Source: Haematobia irritans
Lineage: Eukaryota > Arthropoda > Insecta > Diptera > Muscidae
Direction of reading: 5' to 3'
Length of the DNA: 64,000 nucleotides
Assembly: GCF_050003625.1 (NCBI RefSeq)
Contig: NC_134398.1
Coordinates: 68,270,891-68,334,890, forward strand
The position numbers were made by a program, and so were the translations under genes. Within the stretch, counting starts at the first letter, position 1, and every line of letters begins with the position of its first letter. Below are positions 41,930 to 56,988 of this stretch, in pieces. The notes under the pieces are model-generated. The model was not told the origin of the DNA and did not search any database. It worked only from the letters and a program-made list of their open reading frames with translations.

Positions 41930-43100
41930 CTAAAAGTAAAAGATAAAAGAATAATGGCAATTAATAAAGTGTATACGTATAGAATGACATTTATCAATAT
42001 GGATAAGTAATTCATAAGGTCCAATACATCAGAAATATGGGGGAAGAGTATATAATATTGTAGCAAAATGTGTGTACAAATGAATGTCCTTGCACAAAAA
42101 GAGTGACTTGATACAATATATTTTGCTTCCATTGACATTTACCGTAAAAATATTCAATGTGAAGGATTCATTTCAATTGTCATTGTTGAAATGTTGGTAT
42201 ACACGGTGTGAGTTCGTTCATGGTGACAGGCGCCTTGGAAAGGAAAAAGTTTTCGTAAGTGTCAGGTTATTAGAAAGAAATAAGTCAAACACCTGCAAAT
42301 ACGCACACATGGTTAATCGTTTGTAGAACTCATAGCCCACACGAGTACGATTATAAGTCATTGTTGTTCTACCCTAATTATTCTCCCCTTCCTATAAGTG
42401 CTCCATTAGACGCATGGGAATTTTCTTGTGCGATACTACACCTGAAAACCCGCAACTTTCTACAACGCCTATTGCATGTCACCTAATTGACTCAGTGTGA
42501 TTTACGTTCCTTCGTCTATTTAGTGGGATTTCAAATTCATGGGATGGATATGTTATTGAAGAGAATTGGTAGGGCGTTTAACAAGTGTTTACAAATAGCG
42601 CCAATCTTTAATTTAGAAGGTAGGGGTTCGGATAACACAAAACATTCAGTTATATTGGTGGAAATTTCACGATTAAAGCATGACACCGATTATACCGTGG
42701 TCATGCAATGTTTTCCTCTTCGGTGGGTGGCTAATAACGCTATGGCTAGCTAATAACGTTATGGCTTATACAGCAGTGTACGTTTGGTAGCACTTCGTGG
42801 CAGTTGCCCTATAAATAAGTTATGGGCATAACTCTACGAATGGAACTAAGGGAGATTCTTTAATTTAGTTTTTATTTATTCATTCATGTAGGTTTAAACG
42901 TTTTTTACACTCAAAATATCAAGTTAGTTTATTTCTTAAGTCTATAATCTTTTTAAGTTTTTCCTATTACATGCAAGTTGAAAACGGAATCTTTACTTGT
43001 AAAGGGGTTCCAAAAAAGTCACGCATCTTGTAGTCAAGGAATTATATCCTTTAAGGTAGAATATAAAGCTCGAGATGTCCATGATATTTTAATATAAAAA
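41930..43100. other. Upstream intron sequence of the flippase gene, no feature recognised
   Basis: No further ATP10-like exon was found. Short open frames here have no recognisable motif. Confidence 0.45.
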
Positions 43101-43129
43101 ATAAAATGTTCTTTATTCTAAGTATGTCT

Positions 43130-43779
43130 CAAAAAATTTATGAACTAAACCCAGGTATAAATTTCAGTAAGTCCGATCGTCCTCAAATTTGGCATGGGGT
43201 AGCTGCCATATATATTTATCACCGATCTGGTCATAATTGGCGTGTTTATCAACCGATCTTCTTCAAATTCCGTACATCCCAATATTTTATGAGTCTCAAA
43301 ATACTCGCAAAAATGTCAGCCGAATCGGTTCAGATTCAGATACAGCTCTCATATATATCTTTCGTCCGATTTAAAAAAGTTTAACACCGATTTACGTGAA
43401 ATTTTGCTCAAGAAATATAATTGATATTCTAGCAATTAATGTTAAATTTGGTTGAAATCGGTTCAGATTTAGATATACCTCCCATCTTTCGTCCGATTTA
43501 GACTCATACGACCACAGTGGCCAAAGTTTACTACCGATTTGCTTGAAATTTTGTATAGAGAGTAGAATTGACATTCTACCAATACTTGCTAATTTTAATT
43601 GAAATCGTTTCAGATTTAGATATAGCTCCAATATATATTTCGACGATATGGATTTAATTGGCCCTAGAGGCCTGAATATTGACTTTATTTCCAAATTTTG
43701 CACATAAATAGAGTACAATGGATGGTCAAGTATGCTAAATGTCATTGAAATTCAGATTTACACATAGCTCCCATATATA
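43130..43779 (-). repeat. M2-type tandem units
   Basis: Three or more diverged units containing GAAATCGGTTCAGATTTAGATA, broken as GAAATCGGTTC and AGATTTAGATATA, with CCCATAT and TTTCGTCCGATTTA words. They are spaced about 150 bp apart and opposite in orientation to 18132-18630. Confidence 0.7.
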
Positions 43780-47813
<4,034 letters not shown>

Positions 47814-48773
47814 CACGGTTGAAAAAGACTGTTTTTCATATGTTTGGCTATAAACATTATATGTTTGGAACACAAATTTTTAAACACAATATTTTTGAGT
47901 GCAAGCATATAATGTTCATAAACTAGCATAACATGTTTGGGACATATATGTTAATATGTTAGAACATATTATGTTTGGGACATAAAATGTTTGTAAATAT
48001 AATATGCTTGAATGCAAACATATATTAATTTAGAAATAGCCTATAAACATATATGTATATATGCGCTATTTAACAGGGAGCGATATTGAATTAAGTTGGT
48101 GGTTGTTGCTTGTTATTACAAAATTAACATTTTATTTTTCCTTGGGCAATTGATCAGCTACTTCTTTGATCCTTACAAACTGTGTGGTCCGCGAATCCCC
48201 GTCCGGCAAAAGGTAAAATTAAAATAAAATAAAAATCATAAAATTGAATAATTTCTTCTACAATGTTTGTATTACAGAAAAAGGTGCTAAGAACTAAAAA
48301 ATCTCGTGGAAGTGAGAAAGATGTGGGGGAATATACAATTAGGCAGAAACAAAATGATGAGCATTCAGGTCGAAAACCTATGTTGTTAGCACCTATATTA
48401 CCTGTTTATTTTCATAATTCATTATGATTGTAAATATATAAATAAATAAATAAAATTTTGAGCACAATATTGTTTGGGAGAATTTTTTTTAAGCATATAA
48501 TATTTTTGGGTGCAAAATGCTTCCAAACATATGTTCACATAATAACATATTGTTTTTTAGAAGACAACATTATTGAATTTGGATGCAAAAATACAAAATG
48601 TTTGGAACTTAGACTACCCAAACATATATTGTTTAGACCAATATGCTTTCAAACATATTATATATTGGAAGAGATCAAACATATAAATGTTTGGGCAATA
48701 CCCAAAAATGTATATGCTTGAAGCAAAATATTTTTGGGAGTATATGTTACAGAAGCGATTTTTTGTGAGGGTG
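47814..48773. mobile_element. M1 element, complete, 960 bp
   Basis: Flanked by TA (47812-47813, 48774-48775). Starts CACGGTTGAAAAAGACTG and ends CGATTTTTTGTGAGGGTG, i.e. the same element as 43780 in the opposite direction. It includes a block ending CCTTACAAACTGTGTGGTCC then GCGAATCCCCGTCCGGC, which resembles the anticodon-to-T-arm part of a tRNA. No ORF of note. Confidence 0.88.
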
Positions 48774-49434
48774 TATAAATATATAACAAGATAAATGTAA
48801 AAAAAACCTCAAAAAGAAAATGGTATATTCCATAAATGGAATCTGTATCGCGATTTTAATTTATATTTAAATTTGCCTACCTTACTGATATATGGTTATT
48901 TTTTGGGTAAATTATACATATACACTCCTTTCATTTTTGTTTTTTTTTTTCATTGTCTCATATTTCTCCAGAGAAATTAGGTCATATTTATGAAAACTCC
49001 TATAATGTACTTAATTGTGTTTGCACTTGTTCAATAGGGAATGTCCATTACAAATCTTATTGATTTATTACACTAAACAAAACTAAAATTTTGTATCAGC
49101 ACTGTACAAAAATATTGTAGTAAGGTCTTAAGATTTCTTTTTCTTAAAATTTAATTTACTTAGGTATACCCAAAAAAATAATATAGAAAAGTTTACTTGA
49201 TTCAAGCCATAGTGGTGTCAAAAGTAGTTAAGTACGGTTTTTCCAAATCTAAGTACAAAATTCTTAATTTAATCTCTAAAATAGTTTGTACTTCCTTTAG
49301 GCATGGGAAGTACTTGATTTAAGCAAAGATTTTGACCTTTACAGATTTTGAGATTGATGCCTATCCAAGAAATCGCTTTCTTTGTAATAGAGATATATTA
49401 ATGAATTATTTTGCAGAGTGCGACATTCAAAGTA
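48774..49434. other. Mostly featureless; diverged T4-like segment at ~49082-49415
   Basis: The segment with GCACTGTACAAAAATATTGT and later GATTTTGACC words is a weak match to the T4 family. The rest holds nothing recognised. Confidence 0.35.
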
Positions 49435-50457
49435 CGAGGGTAGTTCGGAAACTTCTTAGCATAAAAAGCGCGGTATAAACAAAAGTTAAGTGTTTTGGAA
49501 ACTTCCACCTCTGTTATGAACACATGTTAAATTTTGTTTCGATCTGGCAACTCCTTCATATAGAAACAGGTGTTCAAAAAAGATGCATCTGCAATTTTTT
49601 TACAATGGACAAGAAATTCATAATGATATGGTGAATGTGTTAGGTGAAAATGCTCCTTCATATGCAACAGTAAAAAATTGGGTTGCTGAATTTAAACGTG
49701 GTCGTACAAGCATTGAAGGTGAATCACGTAGTGGACGTCCAAAAACAGCAATAACAACAGAAATTGTAGCCAAAATGCATGATATGCGTGAAATTGCTAA
49801 TAGCATGGACATCTTAAATGATCGAGTCAATTAAATTTTGAAGAAATTATGAAGAACTTCAGATGGAAAAGCTTTCTGCAAGATGGGTGCAGCATTTGTT
49901 AACAGTCGATCAAAAACGCATAAGAATGAACATTTCTCAAGTTTGGATCGTTTTAAGCGAAATGAAATGGATTTTAAGCGTCGTTTCATAACTGTTGATG
50001 AGACATGGACCCACCACTATACTCCAGAGACAAAAGAACAATCCAAACAATGGACTGAAGCTGGAGGAAGTTCCCCAAAGAAGGAAAAAAATGATTCATC
50101 AAGACAACGCACCAGCGCACTAGAGTGTTTTAACAATGGCTAAAATCAACGAATTAAAGTACGAGTTGCTTGACCACCCACCTTATTCTCCTGATTTAGA
50201 TCCCAGTGACTTTTATTTGTTCCCAAATCTAAAAAAATTCCTTGCTGGCAAGCGTTTTACCTCAAATCAAGATGCAATTACAGTTGTAAACCACTATTTT
50301 GAAGACCTTGAGGAAAACTATTTTAATCAAGGGATAAAAAGAAAAGAAAGCGTTGGACTAAGTTTATTGAAGAGATTATATTGAAAAATAAACATATTTT
50401 TGAAAAACTAACTATTCTCTTTCATTGATAGGCTAAGAAGTTTCCGAACCGCCTTCG
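49435..50457 (+). mobile_element. mariner transposon, 1.02 kb, deleted and broken
   Basis: Flanked by TA (49433-49434, 50458-50459). Long terminal inverted repeats: CGAGGGTAGTTCGGAAACTT and, reverse-complemented, CGAAGGCGGTTCGGAAACTT, both continuing CTTAGC. It contains transposase fragments in several frames. Confidence 0.92.
49583..50384 (+). pseudogene. mariner transposase, frameshifted (DD34D type)
   Basis: N-terminal helix-turn-helix part: GENAPSYATVKNWVAEFKRG and ESRSGRPKTAITTE. Then FKRRFITVDETWTHHYTPE with the first Asp. An internal deletion follows and leads to IHQDNAPAH with the second Asp (about 50092-50118, in another frame). LLDHPPYSPDLDPSDFYLFP, with the third Asp, is in the 50136-50384 frame. 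All three catalytic Asp codons survive, but deletions and frameshifts make it non-functional. Confidence 0.88.
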
Positions 50458-50619
50458 TATGTTCTAAAATTTACTGGAAACATACAAGAAATTTACTTTG
50501 TATCCCCCATGAAAAGTTATTTAGACTCGGACCCTTTGGTATGACCGTCGGACTGGTTTCTAAGAGAAACTTCATTATCATTAAATCGATTATACCCAAA
50601 ACCACAGGTTATAATAATT

Positions 50620-50870
50620 TCGATCTACTGGTTAAAAACTGAGGTCATATATATGTATCGCTTTATTGCCATATTACGCTTTTACCAACCGAACTCTTTC
50701 AGATTTTGCACAAAGTAATCACTGCAACACAGTCTGCAAAATATCATCCACATCGGCTCCGATTTAGATATGGGTCCCACATATATGCATCGTCCGATTT
50801 TCCTTAATTTGGCTATAACACCCCAATATATTGTTGTGTCTTAACCACATTTCATTTTGAAATACATAAA
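50620..50870 (-). repeat. M2-like diverged fragment
   Basis: Contains GGCTCCGATTTAGATATGGG, CACATATATGCATCGTCCGA and similar words of the M2 tandem unit. No boundaries could be set. Confidence 0.55.
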
Positions 50871-51013
50871 TTGATCTTATTCAATAATATCATTAACAAG
50901 ATCTCGTTGTAATTTCCCACTCGGTAGTTTGCAACGATATCACGTTAAGTTGCAGAATATTACAGATATCCATATTTCCTTCATTTATTCTGAAGAAAAA
51001 ACTAAAACTCTTA

Positions 51014-51233
51014 CGGCCATTTTCATGTAGCTCCGTTAGGCTTTAACTGTCAGTTAACAGAAAGTAAATTGCAAATATCTTCTCTCCAGTTAACTTTAAC
51101 TGAAAAATTTTCGTCAGTTAAGTTCCTAACTGGCATATGGAATATATATATGCAAGATGACAGCTTCGTCCATAATACGGTTTAAAAGTTGGTTAGTTAA
51201 CGGAACACTAACGGAGCTTTATGAAAATGGGGG
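51014..51233. mobile_element. TTA-target MITE, 220 bp
   Basis: Flanked by TTA (51011-51013, 51234-51236). The ends read CGGCCATTTTCATGTAGCTC and, reverse-complemented, CCCCCATTTTCATAAAGCTC, continuing CGTTAG. The interior is rich in AGTTAAC words. A 3-bp TTA duplication suggests PIF/Harbinger. Confidence 0.78.
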
Positions 51234-51279
51234 TTAAAGAGTTTTATTTATGACGGTTAAATATAAAAAACAAATGAAT

Positions 51280-51414
51280 TAAAATTTGTTTCCCAGAATC
51301 TTAAATTTAAAAGAGAATTGTGTCTTAAATGTGCCCTTAATTATATTCTTTGGCTCGGAATCAATACCAAATGTGAAGAGAAAATCTTTGGAACCGGGCA
51401 TGCTTTTTTCAGTG
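51280..51414. mobile_element. T4 element fragment, right end
   Basis: Runs from TTTGTTTCCCAGAATCTTAA to GGAACCGGGCATGCTTTTTT and CAGTG followed by TG, matching the right end of the T4 copy at 62313-62965. Confidence 0.65.
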
Positions 51415-52201
51415 TGCACTTAGAAGCTCCAGCTACAATAACATAGGATTAAGAATTTATATCAACCTTTTTATTGCTTACCCGTAGTTAAGTTTCAATG
51501 CAGTCAATTTCGTTTTCTCAATACACTTGTAATTGTTGGGGTGGTTTACTTTTCCTATCACAAACATTTTGAATTATTAATCATGTCAGTGCCTTTTCAC
51601 ATCGAATGATTGTGTAGAATTAGAGGTAACCAACTTAGACACTTTGGGGTACTCAAATAAAATAATCTGTGGAAATTTATAGAATTAACCACAGGGAAGT
51701 ACATTAGTGGTGTTCGCGTAGTTTACTCATGGTAAAGTAGTAAATGGGAGAAATATCTACAATTCTCGCAGAGTACAAAATTGGGTTAAAAGAACGGGAA
51801 CGGAAACAGAGTAAAAATGATAGATGCTAAATGGTATCAAAAAAAAAAAAAACAGGGGAAAAGATGGTTGGATTGTTTTCATTTTTAATTGGTTTGATGT
51901 TTATAAAATCCAAAAACAACATCTAATACTTTTACTCAGAAAATTTTGTCGAATATAATTTGTGAATAACCTTATTCATCCTATATCGTTGGCATTCATC
52001 TTTATTCATTGGCACTGAATTAAAACATTTTGTCTCTATGATAATGATTTATTTATTTAATCAAAGCTACACGCAGAGAAAAATACAGAGTATCGCAAAC
52101 GTCATAAATAAGACACATTTTTGAGATTTCGAACATAGAAATATAGGAATATATAATATGTAAAATTACATAATTTCTGTTTGCATAAGTTGTATTTGGT
52201 G

Positions 52202-53474
52202 CACTGAAAAAAGTTCATGCCTGGTTTCAAAGATGTTGTCTTTACACTAATGATTTTGGTATTGATTCCGAGCCAAAGAAGAGAAGAATTCAAGTAAGGA
52301 TACATTTAAGACAAAACTCTATTTTAAATTTGAGTTTTGTGTACCTGATTCTACACCCTCATAAAAAATCGCTTCTGTAACATATACTCCCAAACATATT
52401 TTGCTTCAAGCATATACATTTTTGGGTATTACCCAAACATTTATATGTTTGATCTCTTCCAATATATAATATGTTTGAAAGCATATTGGTCTAAACAATA
52501 TATGTTTGGGTAGTCTAAGTTCCAAACATTTTGTATTTTTGCATCCAAATTCAATAATGTTGTCTTCCAAAAAACAATATGTTATTTTGTGAACATATAA
52601 TATGTTTGGAAGCATTTTACACCCAAAAATATTATATGCTTAAAAAATTCTCCCAAACAATATTGTGCTCAAAATTTTATTTTCGACCTGAATGCTCAAA
52701 ATTTTGTTTCTGCCTAATTGTATATTCCCCCACATCTTTCTCACTTCCACGACATTTTTTAGTTCTTAGCACCTTTTTCTGTAATACAAACATTGTAGAA
52801 GAAATTATTTTTATTTTAATTTTACCTTTTGCCGGACGGGGATTCGAACAGCGGACCACACAGTTTGTAAGGATCAAAGAAGTAGCTGATCAATTGCCCA
52901 AGGAAAAATAAAATGTAAATTTTGTAATAACAAGCAACAACCACCAACTTAATTCAATATCGCTCCCTGTTAAATAGCGCTCCAAGCTACTAAACACATA
53001 TATGTTTATAGACTATTTCTAAATTAATATATGTTTGCATCCAAGCATATTATATTTACAAACATTTTATGTCCCAAACATAATATGTTCTAACATATTA
53101 ACATATATGTCCCAATCATGTTATGAACATTATATGCTTGCACTCAAAAATATTGTGTTTAAAAATGTGTTCCAAACATATAATGTTTATAGCCAAACAT
53201 ATGAAAAACAGTCTTTTTCATCCGTGTAGGAAACAAATTGTAATGTATTCGTTTTTTTTCAACTTTTTTCTTCATGTGTTATCAAGGTCCTTTAAATACG
53301 TGTTAATGACAAGTTTAATTTCCAAACTTAGGCTCGACTTCAAGTAAAAATTATGCTATGTATCAAGTAAACAACGTCTTTAAAATAAAGTGTTGAAAAT
53401 CATAAGCAAAAATTCCCATTCGTTTTTTTAAGGAGCCGAAATCTTTGGCCTCACGACAATATTATTTTGCAGTG
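52202..53474. mobile_element. T4 element, split by an M1 insertion
   Basis: The ends are CACTGAAAAAAGTTCATG (left) and CAATATTATTTTGCAGTG (right). TG lies on both outer sides. It is colinear in reverse orientation with the T4 copy at 62313-62965, except for the M1 element inserted at a TA. The uninterrupted copy gives the empty site: GTGTACTTGCTTCTAGGAAG against GTGTACCTGATTCTA...TAGGAAAC here. Confidence 0.78.
52354..53226. mobile_element. M1 element, 873 bp, inserted in T4
   Basis: Flanked by TA (52352-52353, 53227-53228). Starts CACCCTCATAAAAAATCGC and ends GTCTTTTTCATCCGTG. It contains the tRNA-like block GGGGATTCGAACAGCGGACC (52849-52868 region). Somewhat shorter than the other complete copies through small internal deletions. 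Confidence 0.88.
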
Positions 53475-54270
53475 TGCATCGTTCGTAATAAAGTGGTCAA
53501 CTTAAGGGTTGAGAACTAGAAACGTGGAATTGAGAAATATATGAGGGAAGATGTAATTAGCCAGAAAAGTAAAAAAAAATTGTTTGAGTAACATAAGTCC
53601 TTATTAAATTGCTTCCACTTTCTGTAAACTAAAGCCAACGTTTATCACAAAACGTCTGTAGTTTCCTTTCAAATAAACTTCCTTACAGCGAAAAGCAAAT
53701 GTTGGTCTAAAAGAATTATTTTTTTGCGTATATCGATGTGACTTTATAATGTCATTAATAGTTTTTCAATTGAAAATGTAATTTAATTAAAATCCAATTC
53801 ATTCATTCATTGTACTAATACAAAATATAGTTACATAATTTAATAAAATCAATTATTTAAATGGTGATGCTGATTGATATTATCATATCCATGAGTGTTA
53901 AACGGACATACGCACAGTGGCCGATGTGCCTGATCTAGCGTAAGGAAATTAAAATGTTTGACTATCAAAATTTACAAAAATTTAATTTCCAGCCCATAAC
54001 GAACTGCTCATTTAGTAAATCGATAAGTTATAAATTGATAAATTGTCTATAATTGATTAAATCTGGGCTTTCGAAGAGAACATATGCTAAAACAGCTGTT
54101 ATGAATACATTTTGGCGCGTTTTTACATATGTGCAGATTTTGTTGAAAATTGTGAAAAATCATATTGCTAAGGTTTGATATCAGCTTTTTTAAAAGTTAA
54201 AGGTATGTATTTAAGAAAAAGTGTTTTGTGAGCTGTGCAGTATATGACCACATATACTGGAAAATTATGG
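53475..54270. other. Sequence without recognised feature
   Basis: AT-rich; nothing identified. Confidence 0.4.
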
Positions 54271-54486
54271 TAGGTTAGGCGACATTTCAGGCTCACTTTC
54301 AGTCCATGTGATACCACAGTGGTGAACTTCTCTCTTAGCACAGAGTGCTGCCCGATTCCATGTTAAGCTCAATGACAAGAGACCTCCTTTTTATAGCCGA
54401 GTCCGAACTGCGTTCCACATTGCAGTGAAACCACTTAGAGAAGCTTTGCAACACTCAGAAATGTCACCAGCATTACTGAGGTGGGA
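54271..54486 (-). repeat. tRNA-derived SINE, 5'-truncated copy 1
   Basis: Plus-strand reading starts TAGGTTAGGCGAC (the 3' tail, inverted). It continues GTGATACCACAGTGGTGAAC, GTGCTGCCCGATTCCATGTT and GACCTCCTTTTTATAGCCGA, and stops at CATTACTGAGGTGGGA before the tRNA-like head. Confidence 0.82.
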
Positions 54487-54716
54487 TAGGTTAGGTTAGG
54501 TGACAGCCCGATGTATCAGGCTCACTTAGACTATGCAGTCCATTGTGATACCACATTGGTGAACTTCTCTCTGAGTGCTGCCCGACTCCATGTTAAGCTC
54601 AATGATAAGGGACCTCCTTTTTATAGCCGAGTCCGAACGGCGTTCCACATTGCAGTGAAACCACTTAGAGAAGCTTTGAATCCCTCAAAAATGTCACCAA
54701 CATGACCTTGTGTGGA
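54487..54716 (-). repeat. tRNA-derived SINE, copy 2, tandem to copy 1
   Basis: Starts TAGGTTAGGTTAGGTGACAG and follows the same body. It ends AATGTCACCAACATGACCTT, where an internal deletion joins the body to a scrap of the head. Head-to-tail with copy 1, so it either inserted into the first tail or arose by duplication. Confidence 0.82.
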
Positions 54717-54869
54717 GTAAAATTTTTTCACCGGTATTTCCCGTAAACAGACTATTTTTTATGTTAATAATGTTTGTGAAATGTCCAGCTGCGTCGAGTT
54801 GCGTCCACTGGCTATTTTTGAATTCTTAGGTACAATGTCAGTCTGCAAATGCTCCCTTTTTTTCAGTAT

Positions 54870-55900
54870 GGTACGGTGAAGAAGACGGTAAAAACATTAT
54901 CGGCACTGCAGGAGTATGTTTTTTTTTCGAATGTAATTGAGAAATCTAACTACACTGACGATGAGTACAATTTAATTATTAAAGAAGTGGACATTTTTTC
55001 CGAAAGGGTGACTGCAAAATAGCGAGAATGCCATAAAAATTGTAAACGGTTCAAGCTTTAATACAAAGTTTGGTTGGACGAAGACTTAGTTCTTATGTTC
55101 TACTAAAATGCTAAAAAAAGGAGCAGGTAGGAAACAAAAGGATGGTGCTGATTGCCATGCAATATATCAGTGCTCCAAAGTTTCAAAACTTGTCGAAGGA
55201 AATACATGCAATGAACTTATGACACCAACTCGCGTAAGCTTATATAAATCTGGAAAACGGAGTGCATCGCAAGTCGCATCAATAATAGGCAATGATTTTG
55301 GTGTGCCTGCAAAATTAAAGAAGTCTCGAGGTCGATCACCAGCTCCCTATAAAGTATACGCCAGAGCAAGCATTGGATCTGTATATTGATGGCGGGTTTA
55401 CCAAAAACTCGTATAAACTTATGCAAGCTGGTACAAAAGCTCGCAATTGTGATATATACCCAATATCCAGATGCAAAAAGTATCGTAGAATGTTATTTTG
55501 AACTTCCTTTGCAAGAACTACTGAAGCACACAAGAATTGTTGAAGCACACTCGGAGGCATTTCGCCAAATATCTGTTAATGAAGAGAAATATAAACGATA
55601 AAGCGATGGAAGTTCAGGACACTCAACGTATCGACAAAGCTTTACAAATTCTGAGCACAATATGGTGGGTGAACATTTGTTTGCAGTTTGTATTAGTGGC
55701 ACAATATCATGTATAGTGGCGTAGCTGTATACTCTGGAAAATCCGCGGCCATCATCAACTCGGTATAGCAGACTTCTCAAAATAATGTTTGCAAAAGAGT
55801 CAGCAGATTTGATTCGTGCAGAAATTGAAAAAATTAAATTACAAATTATAAAACTTGGCCCACTCGTCTTACAATGATAGATGACAAAGTAGTGCAATAA
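54870..55900 (+). pseudogene. Broken protein-coding relic of unknown family
   Basis: Several overlapping frames give plausible protein but never one continuous ORF: YGTVKKTVKTLSALQEYVFF and NYTDDEYNLIIKEVDIF (54870-55010), TRVSLYKSGKRSASQVASII and KLKKSRGRSPAPYK (55230-55350), IDGGFTKNSYKLMQAGTKA (about 55377-55435, in another frame), and LPLQELLKHTRIVEAHSEAF (55505-55570). I do not recognise the family. Frameshifts and stops indicate decay. It could be a transposon protein or an inserted gene copy. It lies between SINE copies and is not part of the flippase. Confidence 0.4.
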
Positions 55901-56187
55901 TTAGCATACCCGTCTTACGTAGGGTCTTGGGTTCAATCCCAGTTTCGACCGAACACCAAAACGTTTTTCAGCGGTGGATTATCCCCTCTCTAAGTTTTTT
56001 CATCGCAATGTGGAACACCATTCGGATTCGCCTATAAAAAGAAGGTCCCTTGTCATTGAGCTGAACATAGAATCGGGCAGCACTCAGCGATAAGAGAGAA
56101 GATCACCACTGTGGTATCACAATGGACTGAATACTGTAAGTGAACCTGAAATATCGGGCTGCAAATATACCTAACCTAACCTAAAGG
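55885..56187 (+). repeat. tRNA-derived SINE, near full length
   Basis: The tRNA-like head has A-box-like TAGTGCAATAATTAGCA and B-box-like GGGTTCAATCCC. The body follows with ACCGAACACCAAAACG, GGTGGATTATCCCCTCTC and TATAAAAAGAAGGTCCCTTG. The 3' part ATGGACTGAATACTGTAAGT is shared with LINE copy A. It ends ACCTAACCTAACCTAA. Confidence 0.85.
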
Positions 56188-56496
56188 TGTATGGGTTCAA
56201 TATAACCCCAAAGCAAAAATACTTTCCTGCGGAAAGAAATTTTGGACAAACGAAAACCCTATCACGAATTCCAACTTTTACAAAGCAAAGAAAAACACTG
56301 AAGCATTCAACAAAAAAGTTTAGGAATTATTGATAAATGGAAACTACAATTGATGATTTGTTTGCAGTCATTAAAGTTCACAGCGTAATCATTGTTAACA
56401 TGTACACAAGAAAGTGTAGAACGAGTAGGTGTGTAAGATTGGTTCAGATTCAAGAACTCGACCCACTTTGGTTAATTGGGAATATGTTGAAATATG

Positions 56497-56640
56497 CACT
56501 GAAAAAAGCTTTCCCGCTTCCAAAGATGTTGCCATTACGCTAATGGTTTTGTTATTGATTCCGAGCCAAAGAAGCGGATACACAAACGATGTATTTAAGA
56601 CGCAACTGTCTTTTAAATTTGAGTTATGCTTAATACTTGG
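56497..56640. mobile_element. T4 element fragment
   Basis: Starts CACTGAAAAAAGCTTTCC after TG and matches the first ~130 bp of the T4 copy at 52202 (GATTCCGAGCCAAAGAAG, ATTTAAGAC, TTTTAAATTTGAG). Confidence 0.7.
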
Positions 56641-56988
56641 ACAATTTTTAAATTTATTGGTTTTTGTTTTTCCATCATGTGGTGTCAATGAAACCATAAC
56701 TTACAGTAGAGTGTAAAACCATGTGCTCGGTTCTGTATTCTGTATTCTTGAGTTGAAATACTTGTAAAAATATAGCCACTCAACCAAACTCAATGTTTCT
56801 TTTTAGACACTTTTAATACTTTTGGTTATACTTCTAACAAGATTTTGAGATGGGGATTGAGCCGACTAGGGAATATTGGTGCCATAGTCACTCTTTAATA
56901 ATTTTCATGGGATACAAAAATCGTCTTAAAATTTTGACCGCATTTTATGAAATAAAGTTTGTTGCATTTAAAACATAACGCTATTTTT

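Noticed and set aside
42084..42753. Short open frames that might be upstream flippase exons
   Set aside because: None matches the conserved ATP10 segment expected before the 41929 acceptor, and they lack suitable splice sites.
54271..54500. TAGGTTAGG repeats as telomere-like sequence
   Set aside because: They are the short tail of the SINE and of LINE copy A, only a few units long; not a telomeric array.
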